From Prorocentrum cordatum (Eukaryota; Sar; Dinophyceae; Prorocentrales; Prorocentraceae): a stretch of 64,000 bases of DNA. The stretch spans positions 503,449 through 567,448 of the forward strand of contig CAUYUJ010022048.1 in NCBI GenBank assembly GCA_963575745.1, read 5' to 3'. Each line of letters begins with the position of its first letter. Position 1 is the first letter of the stretch. Both the position numbers and the translations under genes were made by a program. Below the pieces are notes generated by a model that worked only from the letters and a program-made list of their open reading frames with translations, did not search any database and was not told the DNA's origin. Of the stretch, positions 39,853 to 51,560 are shown in pieces.

Positions 39853-41109
39853 GCATCTTGAAGGTCATCTTGGCCGTCTGGAGGCCATTTTGACCCTTTC
39901 GGGCCTTCTTGGAGGACGTCTTGGAGGGCTCTTGGGCCGTCTTGGAGGCCATCTTGAGCGTCTTGGAGACCTCTTGGGCCGTCTTGGGGGCCTCTTGGGG
40001 CCGTGTCTTGGGCCTCAAATGCCACAATCCTTCAAAAACCAATGGGAAATCAATGATTTTGGCCTTTTCGGGCCTTCCTGGAGGCCCTCGTGGAGGCCTC
40101 TTGGGCCGTCTTGGGCCATCTTAGGGCCATGTTCGGCCGTCTTGGTGGGCTCCTGGTCCGTCTGACGCCGTCGGAAGCCGTTTGGGGGGCCTCTATGGGC
40201 CGACTTGGGGCCCTCTTGGAATGCTCCAGGGCCGTCTTGGAGGACATCTTGGGCGTCTTCAAGGCCTCCTGTGCCGTCTTGGGGGCCTCTTGGGGCCGTC
40301 TTGGGGCCCTCTTGGGCCGTTCTGGGGCCATCTTGGAGGCCTCTTGGGCGATCTTTCGGCGATCTTTGAGGGCTCTTGGGCCGTCTCGGGCCGTCGGAAG
40401 GCCGAAAAGAAGCAAATGTCAAAATCCGTCAAAAACCTACGGAAAATCAATGCTTGTGGCTTCTTCTGGCCTTCCTGGAGGCCCTCTTGGGGGCCTCGTG
40501 GGCCGTCTTGGGCCAGCTTCGAGCCAACTTCGGCCATCTTGGTGGGTTCCTGGCACGTCTGACGCCGTCGGGAGCCGTCTTGGGGGCCGTTCTGGGTCGA
40601 CTTGGGGCCCTCTTGGGGCGCTTCGGGGCCGTCTTGGGGGCCATCTTGGGCGTCTTGGAGGCCATCTTGGACATGTTGGAGGCCTCTTGGGCCGTCTTGG
40701 GGCCCTCTTGGGGCCCTCATGGAGGCCACTTGGGTCGTCATGGGGCCCTCTTGGGGGCCTCTGGGGTGGTCTTGAGAGCCTCTTGGGCCGTCTTGAGCCG
40801 TCGGAATGCCGAGAAGAGACAAATTTCAAAATCCTTCAAAAACCTATGGAAAATCAATGATTTTGGCCTCTTCGGGCCCTCCTGGAGGACCTCTTGGAGG
40901 CCTCTTGGGCCGTCTTGGAGGCCTCTGGGGGGCCTCTTGGGCCGTCTTGAGCCGTCTTGGACTCTCTTGGGCCGTCTTGGAGGCCGTCTTGGACCATCTT
41001 GGGCGGACTTGGAGGCCATCTTGGCCGTCTTGGAGGCCATCTTGGGCCAACGTGGCCATCTTGGCACCATCTTGAGCCATCTTGGAGGATTTTTTTCCGG
41101 ATTGAGCGC

Positions 41110-41381
41110 CTTTCCGGGTGGCCCGCGGGACGTGCCGGAGCCCCAGGGGAAGTTCTTTTGGAAAAAGAACCAAAACCAAAACCAGAGAGGGTCCAGCACG
41201 CCAGGCACCCCTGTGATGAATCGACAGGGGGCGGCGGATCGAAGACGCCTACGGCGAATCACCGCCGCCCCCTGCCTTTGTGGAAGCGCCTATGTGGCCG
41301 AACGTTGAGGCCAGAGGCCTGCCAAGCTATCGGACCATGTGTTCCCCGAATCGGTTTGGAAAGCCTTCGGGGAACACGTGG
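41110..41381 (+). repeat. Hairpin module, complete copy 2
   Basis: All four hairpins are present. H3 arms lie at 41225-41237 and 41262-41274, and H4 at 41335-41381 with the same G-U pair as copy 1. Confidence 0.9.
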
Positions 41382-41864
41382 GCATCTTGAAGGTCTTCTT
41401 GGAGGACGTCTTGGCCCTTTCGGGCCTTCTTGGAGGACGTCTTGGAGGTCTCTTGGGCCCTCTTGGGGCCATCTTGGAGGCCACTTGGGCCGTCATGTGG
41501 CCCTTCCAGGAGGCCCTCGTGGGCGATCTTGGGTGCCTCTTGGGCCGTCTTGAGCAGTCGGAATGCCGAGAAGAAGCAAATTCCAAAATCCTTCAAAAAC
41601 CAATGGAAAATCAATGATTTTGGCCTCTTCGGGCCCTCCTGGAGGCCCTCGTGGAGGCCTCTTGGGCCGTCTGGGAGGCCTCTGGAGGGCCTCTTGGGCC
41701 GTCTTGGACTCTCTTGGGCCGTCTTGGAGGCCGTCTTGGACCATCTTGGGCGGACTTGGAGGCCATCTTGGGCCATCTTCGCGATTTGTTGAGGATGTCC
41801 CGAGCGAAACGGCCGTTTCATGGAGGATCTGTCGTGGAGTTTGTGCTCCTGGGCAGGCCTCCCG

Positions 41865-41975
41865 GTACCCTGGCGGGACGGGCCCAAACCCATTGGGAGA
41901 GTTCTTTTGGAAAAAGATCCAAAACCAAAACCGAGAGGTCCAGCACGCCAGGCACCCCTGCGATGAATCGACAGG
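41865..41975 (+). repeat. Hairpin module, truncated copy (H1, H2)
   Basis: Ends just after the left arm of H3 (CAGGGGGCGGCGG); CTTGG array follows directly. The breakpoint matches that of 39120-39236. Confidence 0.8.
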
Positions 41976-43029
41976 GGGCGGCGGATCTTGGGGCCATCTT
42001 AGCCGCCTTGGCCTCTTGGGCCGTCTTGGGTCAGCTTGAGGCCATCTAAGGCCGTCTTCGGTGCACATAGAGCCGTCTTAGTGGCATCTTGGGGCCATCT
42101 TGGCCGTCTTGGAGGCCATCTTTGCCGTCTTCGAGACATTTTGGATGCCATCTTGGCCGTCTTCGAGGCCATCGAGGGCGTCTTGGAGGCCTCTTGGGCC
42201 GTATTGGGGCCCTCTTGGGGCGGGCCTCTTGGCCCGTCACGGGGCCATTTTGGAGACCTCTGAGGCGACCTTGGGGGCCTCTTGGGCCGTCTCGGGCCGT
42301 CGGCATGCCGAAAATGCGCAAATGCCAAAATCCTTCAAAAACCTAAGGAAAACAATTGATTTTGGCCTCTTCGGGCCTTCCTGGAGGACCTCTTGGAGTC
42401 CTCTTTGGCACGTCTTGGAGGCCTCCTGGGGGTCTTGGGCCCATCTAAGGCCGTCTTGGGTGCATCTTGGGCCGTATTGGAGGCATCTTGGGGCCGTCTT
42501 GGGGGCATCTTGGAGGCCATATTGGGCCATCTTGGCCGTCTTGGAGGCCATCTTGGGCGTCTTCGAGGCCTATTGGGCCGTCTTGGGGATCTCTTGGGCC
42601 GTCATGGGGCCTTCTTGGAGGCCTCTTGGGCGATCTTGGGACGACTTTGGGGGCCTCTTGGGCCGTCTTGGGCCGTCGGAAAGCCGAAAATGCGCAAATG
42701 CCAGAATTCTCCAAAAACCTAAGGAAAACCAATGATTTTGGCCGCTTCGGGCCTTCCTGGAGGACCTCTTGGAGGCCTCTTTGGCCCGTCTTGGAGGCCT
42801 CTTGGGGGTGTCTTGGGCCATCTTGGAGGCCTCTTGGGAGCCTCTTGGGCCGTTTTGGGTTATCTTGGGGCCACCTTAGGCGGTCTTGGGTGCATCTTGG
42901 GCCGTCTTGGAGGCATCTTGGGGCCATCTTAGCCGCCTTGGAGGCCATCTTGGCCGTCTTGGAGGCATCTTGGAGGCCATCTTCGGCCATCTTGAGCGAA
43001 AAAGCTGACGAGATTGGGGAATTGAGCGC

Positions 43030-43299
43030 CTTCCGGGTGGCCGGCGGGACGGGCCGAAGCCCCAGGGGGAGTTCTTTTGAAAAAAGAACCGAAACCAAAA
43101 CCTAGAGGGTTCAGCACGCCAGGCACCCCTGCGATGAATCGACAGGGGGCGGCGGATCTAAGACGCCTACGGCGAATCACCGCCGCCCCCTCCCTTTTTG
43201 GAAGCGCCTATGTGGCCGAACGTTGAGGCCAGAGGCCTGCCAAGCTATCGGACCATGTGTTCTCCGAATCGGTTTGGAAAGCCTTCGGGGAACACGTGG
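43030..43299 (+). repeat. Hairpin module, complete copy 3
   Basis: H3 arms lie at 43143-43155 and 43180-43192 (last pair lost). H4 at 43253-43299 has one C-to-T change in its left arm that still allows a G-U pair. Confidence 0.9.
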
Positions 43300-43985
43300 G
43301 CATCTTGAAGGTTATCTTGGCCGTCTTGGAGGCCTCTTGTGCGATCTGTCGGCGATCTTTGGGGTCTCTTGGGTCGTCTCGGGCCGTCGGAAGGCCGAAA
43401 AGAAGGAAATGTTCAAATTTCGTCAAAAACCTTCGGAAAATCAATGCTTCTGGCCTCTTCTGGCCTTCCTGGAGGCCCTCTTGGGGGCCTCTTGGGCCGT
43501 CTTGGGCCAACTTCGAGCCAACTTCGGCCATCTTGGTGGGTTCCTGGCACGTCTGACGCAGTCGGGAGCCGTCTTGGGGACATTTCTGGGCCAACGGGGG
43601 ACCCTCTTGGGGCGTTTCGGGGCCGTCTTGGAGGCCATCTTGGGCGTCTTGGAGGCCATCTTGGGCGTGTTGGAGGCCTCTTGGGCCGTCTTGGGGCCCT
43701 CTTGGGGCCATCTTGGAGGCCATTTGGGCCGTCATGGGGACCTCTTGGGGGCATCTTGGGCGATCTTGTGGGCCTCTTGGGCCATCTTGAGCCGTCGGAA
43801 TGCCGAGAAGAAGCAAATTCCAAAATCCTTCAAACACCTACGGAAAACCATTAATGTTGGCCTCTTCAGGCCCTCCTGGAGGACCTCTTGGAGGCCTCTT
43901 GGGCCGTCTGGGAGGCCGTCTTGGACCATCTTGGGCGGACTTGGAGGCCATCTGGGGCCGTCTTGGAGGTCATCCTGGCCGTCTT

Positions 43986-44073
43986 ATGTGGCCGAACGTT
44001 GAGGCCAGACCTGCCAAGCCATCGGACCATGTGTTCCCCGAATCGGTTTGGAAAGCCTTCGGGAAACACGTGG
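43986..44073 (+). repeat. Hairpin module, right part only (H4)
   Basis: Starts at TATGTGGCCGAACGTTGAGG, downstream of H3. H4 spans 44027-44073 with one mismatch. Confidence 0.8.
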
Positions 44074-44884
44074 GCGTCTTGAAGGTCACCTTGGCCGTCT
44101 TGGAGGCCTCTTGGGCGCTCTTTCGGCGATCTCTGGGAGCTCTTGGGCCGTCTCGGGCCGTCGGAAGGCCGAAAAGAAGGAAATGTCAAAATCCGTCAAA
44201 AACCTATGGAAAATCAATGTTTCTGGCCTCTTCTGGCCTTCCTGGAGGCCCTCTTGGGGGCCTCTTGGGCCCTTTTGGGCCAGCTTCGAGCCAACTTCGG
44301 CCATCTTGGTGGGTTGCTGGCACGTCTGACGCCATCGGGAGCCGTCTGGGGGGCTTTTCTGGGCCAACGGGGGACCCTCTTGGGGCGCTTCGGGGCCGTC
44401 TTGGAGGCCATCTTGGGCGTCTTGGAGGCCATCTTGGGCGTGTTGGAGGCATCTTGGGCCGTCTTGGAGCCTTCTTGGGGCCACCTTGGAGGCCACTTGG
44501 GCCGTCATGGGGCTCTCTTGGGGGCCTCTTGGGCGATCTTGGGTGCCTCTTGGGCCGTCTGGAGCCGTCGGAATGTCGAGAAGAAGCAAATTCCAAAATC
44601 CTTCAAAAACCAATGGAAAATCAATGATTTTGGCCTCTTCGGGCCCTCCTGGAGGACCTCTTGGAGGCCTCTTGGGCCGTCTGGGAGGCCTCTGGGGGGC
44701 CTCTTGGCCCATCTGGTGCCCTGTTGGGCTCTCTTGGGCCGTCTTGGAGGCCGCCTTGGACCATCTTGGGCGGACTTGGAGGCCATCTTGGACCATCTTG
44801 GAGGCCATCTTGGGCCATCTTGGCCATCTTGGAGGCCATCTTGGAGCCGTCTGGGGCAGAAAATTGGGGCCGTGGAAAAAATCC

Positions 44885-45000
44885 CGGGACCCCGGCGGGA
44901 CGGGCCGAAACCCATTGGGAGAGTTCTTATGGAAAAAGAAACCAAAACCGATAGGATTTGGCACGCCGGGCACCCCTTTGCTGAAGCAAAAGGGGGCGGC
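44885..45000 (+). repeat. Hairpin module, truncated copy with altered H2
   Basis: H2 is CCCCTTTGCT (44973-44982) with AGCAAAAGGGG (44985-44995), different bases but still paired apart from one bulged A. H3 is again cut after its left arm. Confidence 0.8.
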
Positions 45001-45180
45001 GGATGACGGAAAGCGCGCTTTAACGTGCGGTCCGTTTGTCGGAAGAAATTGGACTTGAGGGAGTTCGAGGGGGTTGGCATCGCGAGCCCCGGATCTAATT
45101 GCTCTCCCGCCCTGTTTTTTATCGAGTAGGACGGCCTTCGGGGCTTCAAAACAGCGTTTCGCTCGAGACATCATCGGAGA
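45001..45180 (+). other. Unique spacer, no gene seen
   Basis: Unique sequence where the array switches orientation. Confidence 0.4.
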
Positions 45181-45870
45181 ACGCTTCTTGGGCGCTTCTT
45201 GGGCCGTCTTAGGCGCCTAAGACAGCCCAGGAAGCGGCCAAGACGGCGCCCAAGACGGCCAAAGACTGCCCAAGAAGCGCCCAAGACGGCCCAAGAGCGC
45301 TCCAAGAGAGCCCAAGACCGCCCAAGACGGACCCAAGGCGTCCCAAGAGGCCTCCACGACGCCCCAGGAGGCGCCCACGAGGCGTCCCAAGAGGGCCCCA
45401 AGAGGCCAAAATCATTGATTTTCTGAAGGAAAACGTGCATTTCTAGCATATACGGCTTTTCGCCTTTCATGGCGTTGAAGACGGTCCAAGAGGCCCCCAA
45501 GACCGGCCCAAGAAGGCCCAAGATGTTCCCAAAAGGCCCCCTAAAATAGCCCAAGAGGGCGCCCAGACGGGCCAAGAGGCGTCCAAGACTGTCCAAGAGG
45601 CCCCCAAGAGCGCCCTAAAAAGGCCCAAGAGGCCCCCAAGAAGGCCCCAAAACGGCCCAAGAGGGCGCCAAGACGGCCCAAGAGGCGCCAAGACGGCCCA
45701 AGACGGCCCCAGGACGGCCCCAAGAAGGCCCCGAGAGGCTCCCAAGAGAGCCCAAAGACGGCCAAAGGCAGCCTGGTCCCTTCACCCCCGCAGCCCAGAA
45801 GCTCCCAGGAGGCCCCCAGAGGCCCCCGAAGGTTCCCAAGAGGCACCCAAGAGGCTCCCCAAGAGCCCCC
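45181..45870 (-). repeat. CTTGG-type array, minus orientation
   Basis: The same family in reverse complement (CCAAGACGGCCC units) with a reversed AT-rich island at 45405-45470. It faces the 38-45 kb array across a spacer of about 180 bp. Confidence 0.85.
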
Positions 45871-46229
45871 CAAGAGGCCAAAATACTCCCAAAGGCTCTT
45901 AGCACCGCGGCTCCCAAGAGCGAGCGGTGACGTAATCGAGCTGATAAGACTAAAGCTCCCAACACAGAGCTGCGGCGTAATAAGTTCTTGCAGCCAGGGC
46001 ACAGGGACGGGCGGCAACGCGTGGACAACGAGCGGTCCACGCAAGGACAACGCGGGGTTCTGGAAAGCTGGCAGCCCAAACGCGGAAAACGCAACGCGAC
46101 CCGACCGCCCCCTCCAAAACAAGAAACGCGCTCAAAGAAAGCTCCGCGACTCTCCGAGGCTGAGATAGGACAAGAGCGAGGGGAAGGGAGTCAATAAAGG
46201 GTTAATTTGAGGGAGTTTCTGTGGAACTC
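45871..46229 (+). other. Spacer between array and satellite, no gene seen
   Basis: Shares CGGTGACGTAA and GGCTCCCA words with 50560-50600. No coding signal. Confidence 0.4.
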
Positions 46230-48850
46230 ACGTCATCCTCACGCCCGGCGCGAAGAGCACGAGTCCAGAGCGGCCTCCGGTACCGTTTCCGGACGGATCC
46301 GCTGGATCCGGTGACGAATCCCAAACCGGCGCCCTCGCTTGAGACATCCTCGCAAAACCGGCCCCGGGGGAGGTGCCCAGAGGAGCCCAGAGCGGCCTCC
46401 GGCACCGTTTCCGGACGGATCCGCTGGATCCGGTGACGAATCCCAAACCGCGCCTTCGCTTGAGACATCCTCGCAAAACCGGCCCCGGGGGAGGTGCCCA
46501 GAGGAGCGGCACCGTTTCCGGACGGATCCGCTGGATCCGGTGACGAATCCCAAACCGGCGCCCTCGCTTGAGACATCCTCGCAAAACCGGCCCCGGGGGA
46601 GGTGCCCAGAGGAGCCCAGAGCGGCCTCCGGCACCGTTTCCGGACAGATCCGGTGGATCCGGTGACGAATCCCAAACCGGCGCCCTCGCTTGAGACATCC
46701 TCACAAAACCGGCCCCGGGGGAGGTGCCCAGAGGAGCCCAGAGCGGCCTCCGGCACCGTTTCCGGACAGATCCGATCCGCTGGATCCGCTGGATCCGTGA
46801 CGAATCCCAAACCGGCGCCGTCGCTTGAGACATCCTCACAAAACCGGCCCCGGGGGAGGTGCCCAGAGGAGCCCAGAGCGGCCTCCGGCACCGTTTCCGG
46901 ACAGATCCGCTGGATCCGCTGGATCCGCTGGATCCGGTGACGAATCCCAAACCGTCGCCCTCGCTTGAGACATCCTCACAAAACCGGCCCCGGGGGAGGT
47001 GCCCAGAGGAGCCCATAGCGGCCTCCGGCACCGTTTCCGGACAGATCCGCTGGATCCGGTGGATCCGACGAATCCCAAACCGGCGCCCTCGCTTGAGACA
47101 TCCTCACAAAACCGGCCCCGGGGGAGGTGCCCAGAGGAGCCCAGAGCGGCCTCCGGCACCGTTTCCGGACAGATCCGGTGGATCCGGTGACGAATCCCAA
47201 ACCGGCGCCCTCGCTTGAGACATCCTCACAAAACCGGCCCCGGGGGAGGTGCCCAGAGGAGCCCAGAGCGGCCTCCGGCACCGTTTCCGGACAGATCCGG
47301 TGGATCCGCCGACGAATCCCAAACCGGCGCCCTCGCTTGAGACATCCTCACAAAACCGGCCCCGGGGGAGGTGCCCAGAGGAGCCCAGAGCGGCCTCCGG
47401 CACCGTTTCCGGACAGATCCGGTGGATCCGCTGGATCCGGTGACGAATCCCAAACCGGCGCCCTCGCTTGAGACATCCTCACAAAACCGGCCCCGGGGGA
47501 GGTGCCCAGAGGAGCCCAGAGCGGCCTCCGGCACCGTTTCCGCACAGATCCGGTGGATCCGCCGACGAATCTTGAGACATCCTCACAAAACCGGCCCCGG
47601 GGGAGGTGCCCAGAGGAGCCCAGAGCGGCCTCTGGCACCGTTTCCGCACAGATCCGGTGGATCCGGTGGATCCGCCGACGAATCCCAAACCGGCGCCCTC
47701 GCTTGAGACATCCTCACAAAACCAGCCCCCGGGGAGGTGCCCAGAGGAGCCCAGAGCGGCCTCCGGCACCGTTTCCGGACAGATCCGGTGGATCCGCCGA
47801 CGAATCCCACCCCGGCGCACATCCTCACAAAACCGGCCCCGGGGGAGGTGCCCAGAGGAGCGAGCGGCCTCCGGCACCGTTTCCGGACAGATTCGCTGGA
47901 TCCGGTGGATCCGCCGACGAATCCCAAACCGGCGCCCTCGCCTGAGACATCCTCACAAAACGGGCCCCGAGGGAGATGCCCAGAGGAGCCCAGAGCGGCC
48001 TCCGGCACCGTTTCCGCACAGATTCGCTGGATCCGGTGGATCCGCCGACGAATCCCAAACCGGCGCCCTCGCTTGAGACATCCTCACAAAACGGGCCCCG
48101 GGGGAGGTGCCCAGAGGAGCTCAGAGCGGCCTCCGGCACCGTTTTCGGACGGATCTGCTGGATCCGGTGGATCCGCCGACGAATCCCAAACCGGCGCCCT
48201 CGCTTGAGACATCCTCACAAAACCGGCCCCAGGGGAGGTGCCCAGAGGAGCCCAGAGCGGCCTCCGGCACCGTTTCCGGACAGATCTGCTGGATCCGGTG
48301 GATCCGCCGACGAATCCCAAACCGGCGCCCTCGCTTGAGACATCCTCACAAAACCGGCCCCGGGGGAGGTGCCCAGAGGAGCCCAGAGCGGCCTCCAGCA
48401 CCGTTTCCGGACAGATCCGCTGGATCCGGTGGATCCGCCGACGAATCCCAAACCGGCGCCCTCGCTTGAGACATCCTCACAAAACCGGCCCCGGGGGAGA
48501 TGCCCAGAGGAGCCCAGAGCGGCCTCCGGCACCGTTTCCGGACAGATTCGCTGGATCCGGTGGATCCGCCGACGAATCCCAAACCGGCGCCCTCGCTTGA
48601 GACATCCTCACAAAACCGGCCCCGGGGGAGGTGCCCAGAGGAGCCCAGAGCGGCCTCCGGCACCGTTTCCGGACAGATCCGGTGGATCCGGTGGATCCGC
48701 CGACGAATCCCAAACCGGCGCCCTCGCTTGAGATCACAAAACCGGCCCCGGGGGAAGTGCCCATGCAGAGGAGCCCAGAGCGGCCTCCGGCACCGTTTCC
48801 GGACAGATCCGGACAGATCCGGTGGATCCGCGCCCCGGGGGAGGTGCCCA
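46230..48850 (+). repeat. 131-bp satellite, about 21 units
   Basis: The landmark GAGCGGCCTCCGGCACCG recurs at about 46389, 46619, 46740, 46875, 47015, 47142, 47264, 47386 and on to 48778. Steps between 48123, 48254, 48385 and 48516 are exactly 131. Most length change comes from a 9-bp GGATCCGCT/GGATCCGGT sub-repeat present one to three times per unit, plus a few deletions. Frames on both strands are artefacts. Confidence 0.95.
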
Positions 48851-49030
48851 GAGGAGGAATGAGAAGGAGGAGGAGGAGGAGGAGGAGGAGGAGGAGGAGG
48901 AGGAGGAGGAGGAGGAGGAGGAGGAGGAGGAGGAGAAGATGATGGAGCTGTGGGGGGGAGGAGGACAGACGGAGGCAAGAGAAGGATGGAGGAGGAGGAG
49001 GAGGAGGAGGAGGAGGAGGAGGAGGAGGAA
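48851..49030 (+). repeat. Polypurine GGA tracts
   Basis: Two GGA runs (48856-48935 and 48990-49029) around a G-rich spacer, directly after the last satellite unit. Confidence 0.9.
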
Positions 49031-49338
49031 CCTCATCCTCACCCTCGCCAACAAGCGCACGCACCTTCTTCTATATACAGAAACTTCCGATCAACCGCAG
49101 AGCGGCCGGCTAGTAAAGGGGGAAGAGCGGATCCCGTGCGCTCTGAAAGTAAGTGCGCTTTCCGTCCCCGTGCCAAGCAGGTGACGGAAAGAGCGAGGTA
49201 CGAGCGAGTGACGTTGAGCAGGGGGCGAAGCCTTTCTAGGGGGGGGTCCAGGGGGGGAGGCGTGAGCGCAAAGTCTAATAGCCCTTGTCCCTCGTATTTT
49301 TTCGAGTGAAGCGGCTCCCATGGCCCGTCTTTTGTATT
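49031..49338 (+). other. Unique spacer, no gene seen
   Basis: G-rich sequence with runs of G at 49230-49260. No coding signal I trust. Confidence 0.4.
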
Positions 49339-49339
49339 T

Positions 49340-49592
49340 TTTCCCCAGACGGGCCCAAGACGGCCCAGAGGCCCCAAAGGTCCTCCCAAGACGGCCCCGG
49401 AGGCGCCCCAAACGGCCCCAAAACGGTCCAAGAGGGCCCCCAGACGGGCCCAAGACGGCCTAAGAGGCCCCAAAGATCATCCCAAGACGGCCCCAGAGGA
49501 GCCCCAAAGGGGCCCCAAACGGTCCAAGATGGCTCCCAGACGGCCCCAATACGGCCAAGAGGGCCCCGAGGGGCCCCAATAGGCTCCCCAGC
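49340..49592 (-). repeat. CTTGG-type array, minus orientation
   Basis: Reverse-complement units (CCAAGACGGCCC). It faces the plus-oriented array that begins at 50810 across the purine tract. Confidence 0.85.
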
Positions 49593-49593
49593 G

Positions 49594-50552
49594 CGGAGGA
49601 GGAGGAGGAGGAGGAGGAGGAGGAAGAGGAGGAAGAGGAGGAGGAGGAGGAGGAACGAGGAGGAACGAGGAGGAACGAGGAGGAGGAGGAGGAGGAGGAG
49701 GAGGAGGAGGCGAGGAGGAGGAGGGAGGAGGATGAGGAGGAGGGGGGAGGAGGAGGAGGAGGAGGAGGAGGAGGAGGGGGGGGGGAGGAGGAGGAGGAGA
49801 GAGAGGAGCGAGGAGGAGGAGGAGGAGGAGGAAGAGGAGGAGGAGGAGGCAGAGCGGGGCAGGGGGAGGAGGAGGAGGAGGATGATGAGGAGGAGGAGGA
49901 GGAGGAGGAGGAGGAGGAGGGGAGGAGGAAGAGGAGGAGGCGGGGAGAGGCGGAGGAGGCGGAGGATGAGGAGGAAGGAGGAGGAGGAGACGAGTGAGGA
50001 GGAGGAGAGAACGAGGGACGAGGCGAAAGGAGGAGGAGGGAGGTAGAAGAAGGACGGAGGGAGCAGAGGAGGAGGAGGAAGAGGCGGAGGGGAAACGACG
50101 GCCGAGGCCAAGGGAGGAGGAGGGAGGTTAGAAGGAGGAGGGGGAGGGGGAGGGGGAGGGGGAGGGAGGAGGAGGAGGAGGAGGAGGAGGAGGAGGAGGA
50201 GGAGGAGGAGGAGAGGAGGAGGAGGGAAAGGAGGAGGGAAAGGAGGAGCGGGAGGAGGAGGAGGAGGAGGAGGAGGAAGAGGAGGAGGGGAGGAGGCTGG
50301 AGGAGGGAGGAGAAGGAGGGGAGGAGGAGGCGGAGGAGGAGGAGGAGAAGGAGGAGGAGGCGGAGCGGGTGGAAGGCGGAGGAGGAGGGAGGAGGAGAAG
50401 GAGGAGGCGGAGGAGGGAGGAGGAGGACGGGAGGGGGGAGGAGGAGGAGGAGGAGGAGAGGCGGAGGAGAAGGAGGAGGAGGAGGCTGAGAGGAGGAGGA
50501 GGAGGAGGGAAAGGAGGAGGAGGAGGAGGAGGAGGAGGAGGAGGAGGCGGAG
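49594..50552 (+). repeat. Polypurine tract of about 950 bases
   Basis: Almost only A and G on the plus strand (GGA, GAGG, GGAA) with rare C or T. Frames of 370-450 codons on the minus strand are Leu/Pro/Ser homopolymer-like artefacts. Confidence 0.95.
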
Positions 50553-50664
50553 CGCGGGGTGACGTAACAAGTTCTCAACGCCAAGGCTCCCAGTACGAAC
50601 AGTGGTGTGAGTACTTTCGGTCAAGTTTCTGAAGCGCTCTTTCCGTTTCCGTGCCGGCCCAGGT

Positions 50665-50803
50665 CTAGTGGCCTACGGCGAATAACCGCCGCCCCCTGCC
50701 TTTGTGGAAGCGCCTATGTGGCCGAACGTTGAGGCCAGACCTGCCAAGCCATCGGACCATGTGTTCCCCGAATCGGTTTGGAAAGCCTTCGGGGAACACG
50801 TGG
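50665..50803 (+). repeat. Hairpin module, right part (H3 right arm, H4)
   Basis: Starts inside the H3 loop (CCTACGGCGAATAACCGCC). H4 spans 50757-50803. Confidence 0.8.
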
Positions 50804-51517
50804 GCGACGATCTTTGGGGGTTCTTGGGCAGTCTCGGGCCGTCGGAAGGCCGAAAAGAAGGAAATGTCAAAATCCGTCAAACACCTAGGGAACCATTGAG
50901 GTTTTTGGCCTCTTCTGGCCTTCCTGGAGGCCCTCTTGGGGGCCTCTTGGGCCGTCTTGGACCAGCTTGGAGCCAATTTCGGCTATCTTGGTGGGTTGCT
51001 GGCACGTCTGACGCCGTCGGGAGCCGTCTTGGGGGCCCTTCTGGGCCGACTGGGGGCCCTCTTGGGGCGCTTCGGGGCCGTCTTGGAGGCCATCTTGGGC
51101 GTCTTGGAGGCCGTCTTGGGCGTGTTGGAGACCTCTTGGGCCGTCTCGGGGCCCTCTTGGGGCCATCTTGGAGGCCACTTGGGCCGTCATGGGGCCCACT
51201 TGGGGGCCTCTTGGGCGATCTTGGGGGCCTCTTGGGCCGTCTTGAGCCGTCGGAATGTCGAGAAGAAGCAAATTCAAACATCCTTCAAACATCTAAGGGA
51301 AATCCATGATTGTGGCCTCTAGGGGCCCTCCTGGAGGACCTCTTGGAGGCCTCTTGGGCCGTCTGGGAGGCCTCTGGGGGGCCTCTTGGCCCGTCTTGGG
51401 CCGTCTTGCACTCTCTTGGGCCGTCTTGGAGGCCGTCTTGGACCATCCTGGGCGGACTTGGAGGCCATCTTGGACCATCTTGGAGGCCATCTTGGCCATC
51501 TTGGAGGCCATCTTGGA

Positions 51518-51560
51518 GTGTTCCCCGAATCGGTTTGGAAAGCCTTCGGGGAACACGTGG
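51518..51560 (+). repeat. Hairpin module, H4 only
   Basis: GTGTTCCCCGAA and its complement with the usual loop, joined directly to the array at CTTGGAG. It is the shortest copy, with one junction at the foot of the H4 stem. Confidence 0.8.

Larger units (their letters stand above)
38146..44880 (+). repeat. Major CTTGG-type array, plus orientation
   Basis: Nearly 7 kb of degenerate units close to GGCCGTCTTGGAGGCCTCTTGG. The array is interrupted by the conserved AT-rich island (CCAAAATCCTTCAAAAACC, then AAAATCAATGATTTTGG) about once per kilobase and by the hairpin module. Many frames of 100-360 codons rich in Leu/Gly/Trp/Ser (plus strand) or Pro/Arg/Lys (minus strand) result from the repeat and are not genes. 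Confidence 0.9.

Noticed and set aside
44086-45174. Minus-strand frame of 362 codons, and many similar ones at 38-54 kb
   Set aside because: Translation of CTTGG arrays gives Pro/Arg/Gln-rich or Leu/Gly/Trp-rich periodic peptides in several frames at once. No coding signal.
46230-48850. Regular repeats as a CRISPR array
   Set aside because: Units are contiguous with no unique spacers, are far longer than CRISPR repeats, and lie in a eukaryotic genome.
49275-50624. Minus-strand frame of 449 codons across the purine tract
   Set aside because: It is Leu/Pro/Ser homopolymer-like translation of GGA/CCT repeats, with an equally long frame on the other strand.
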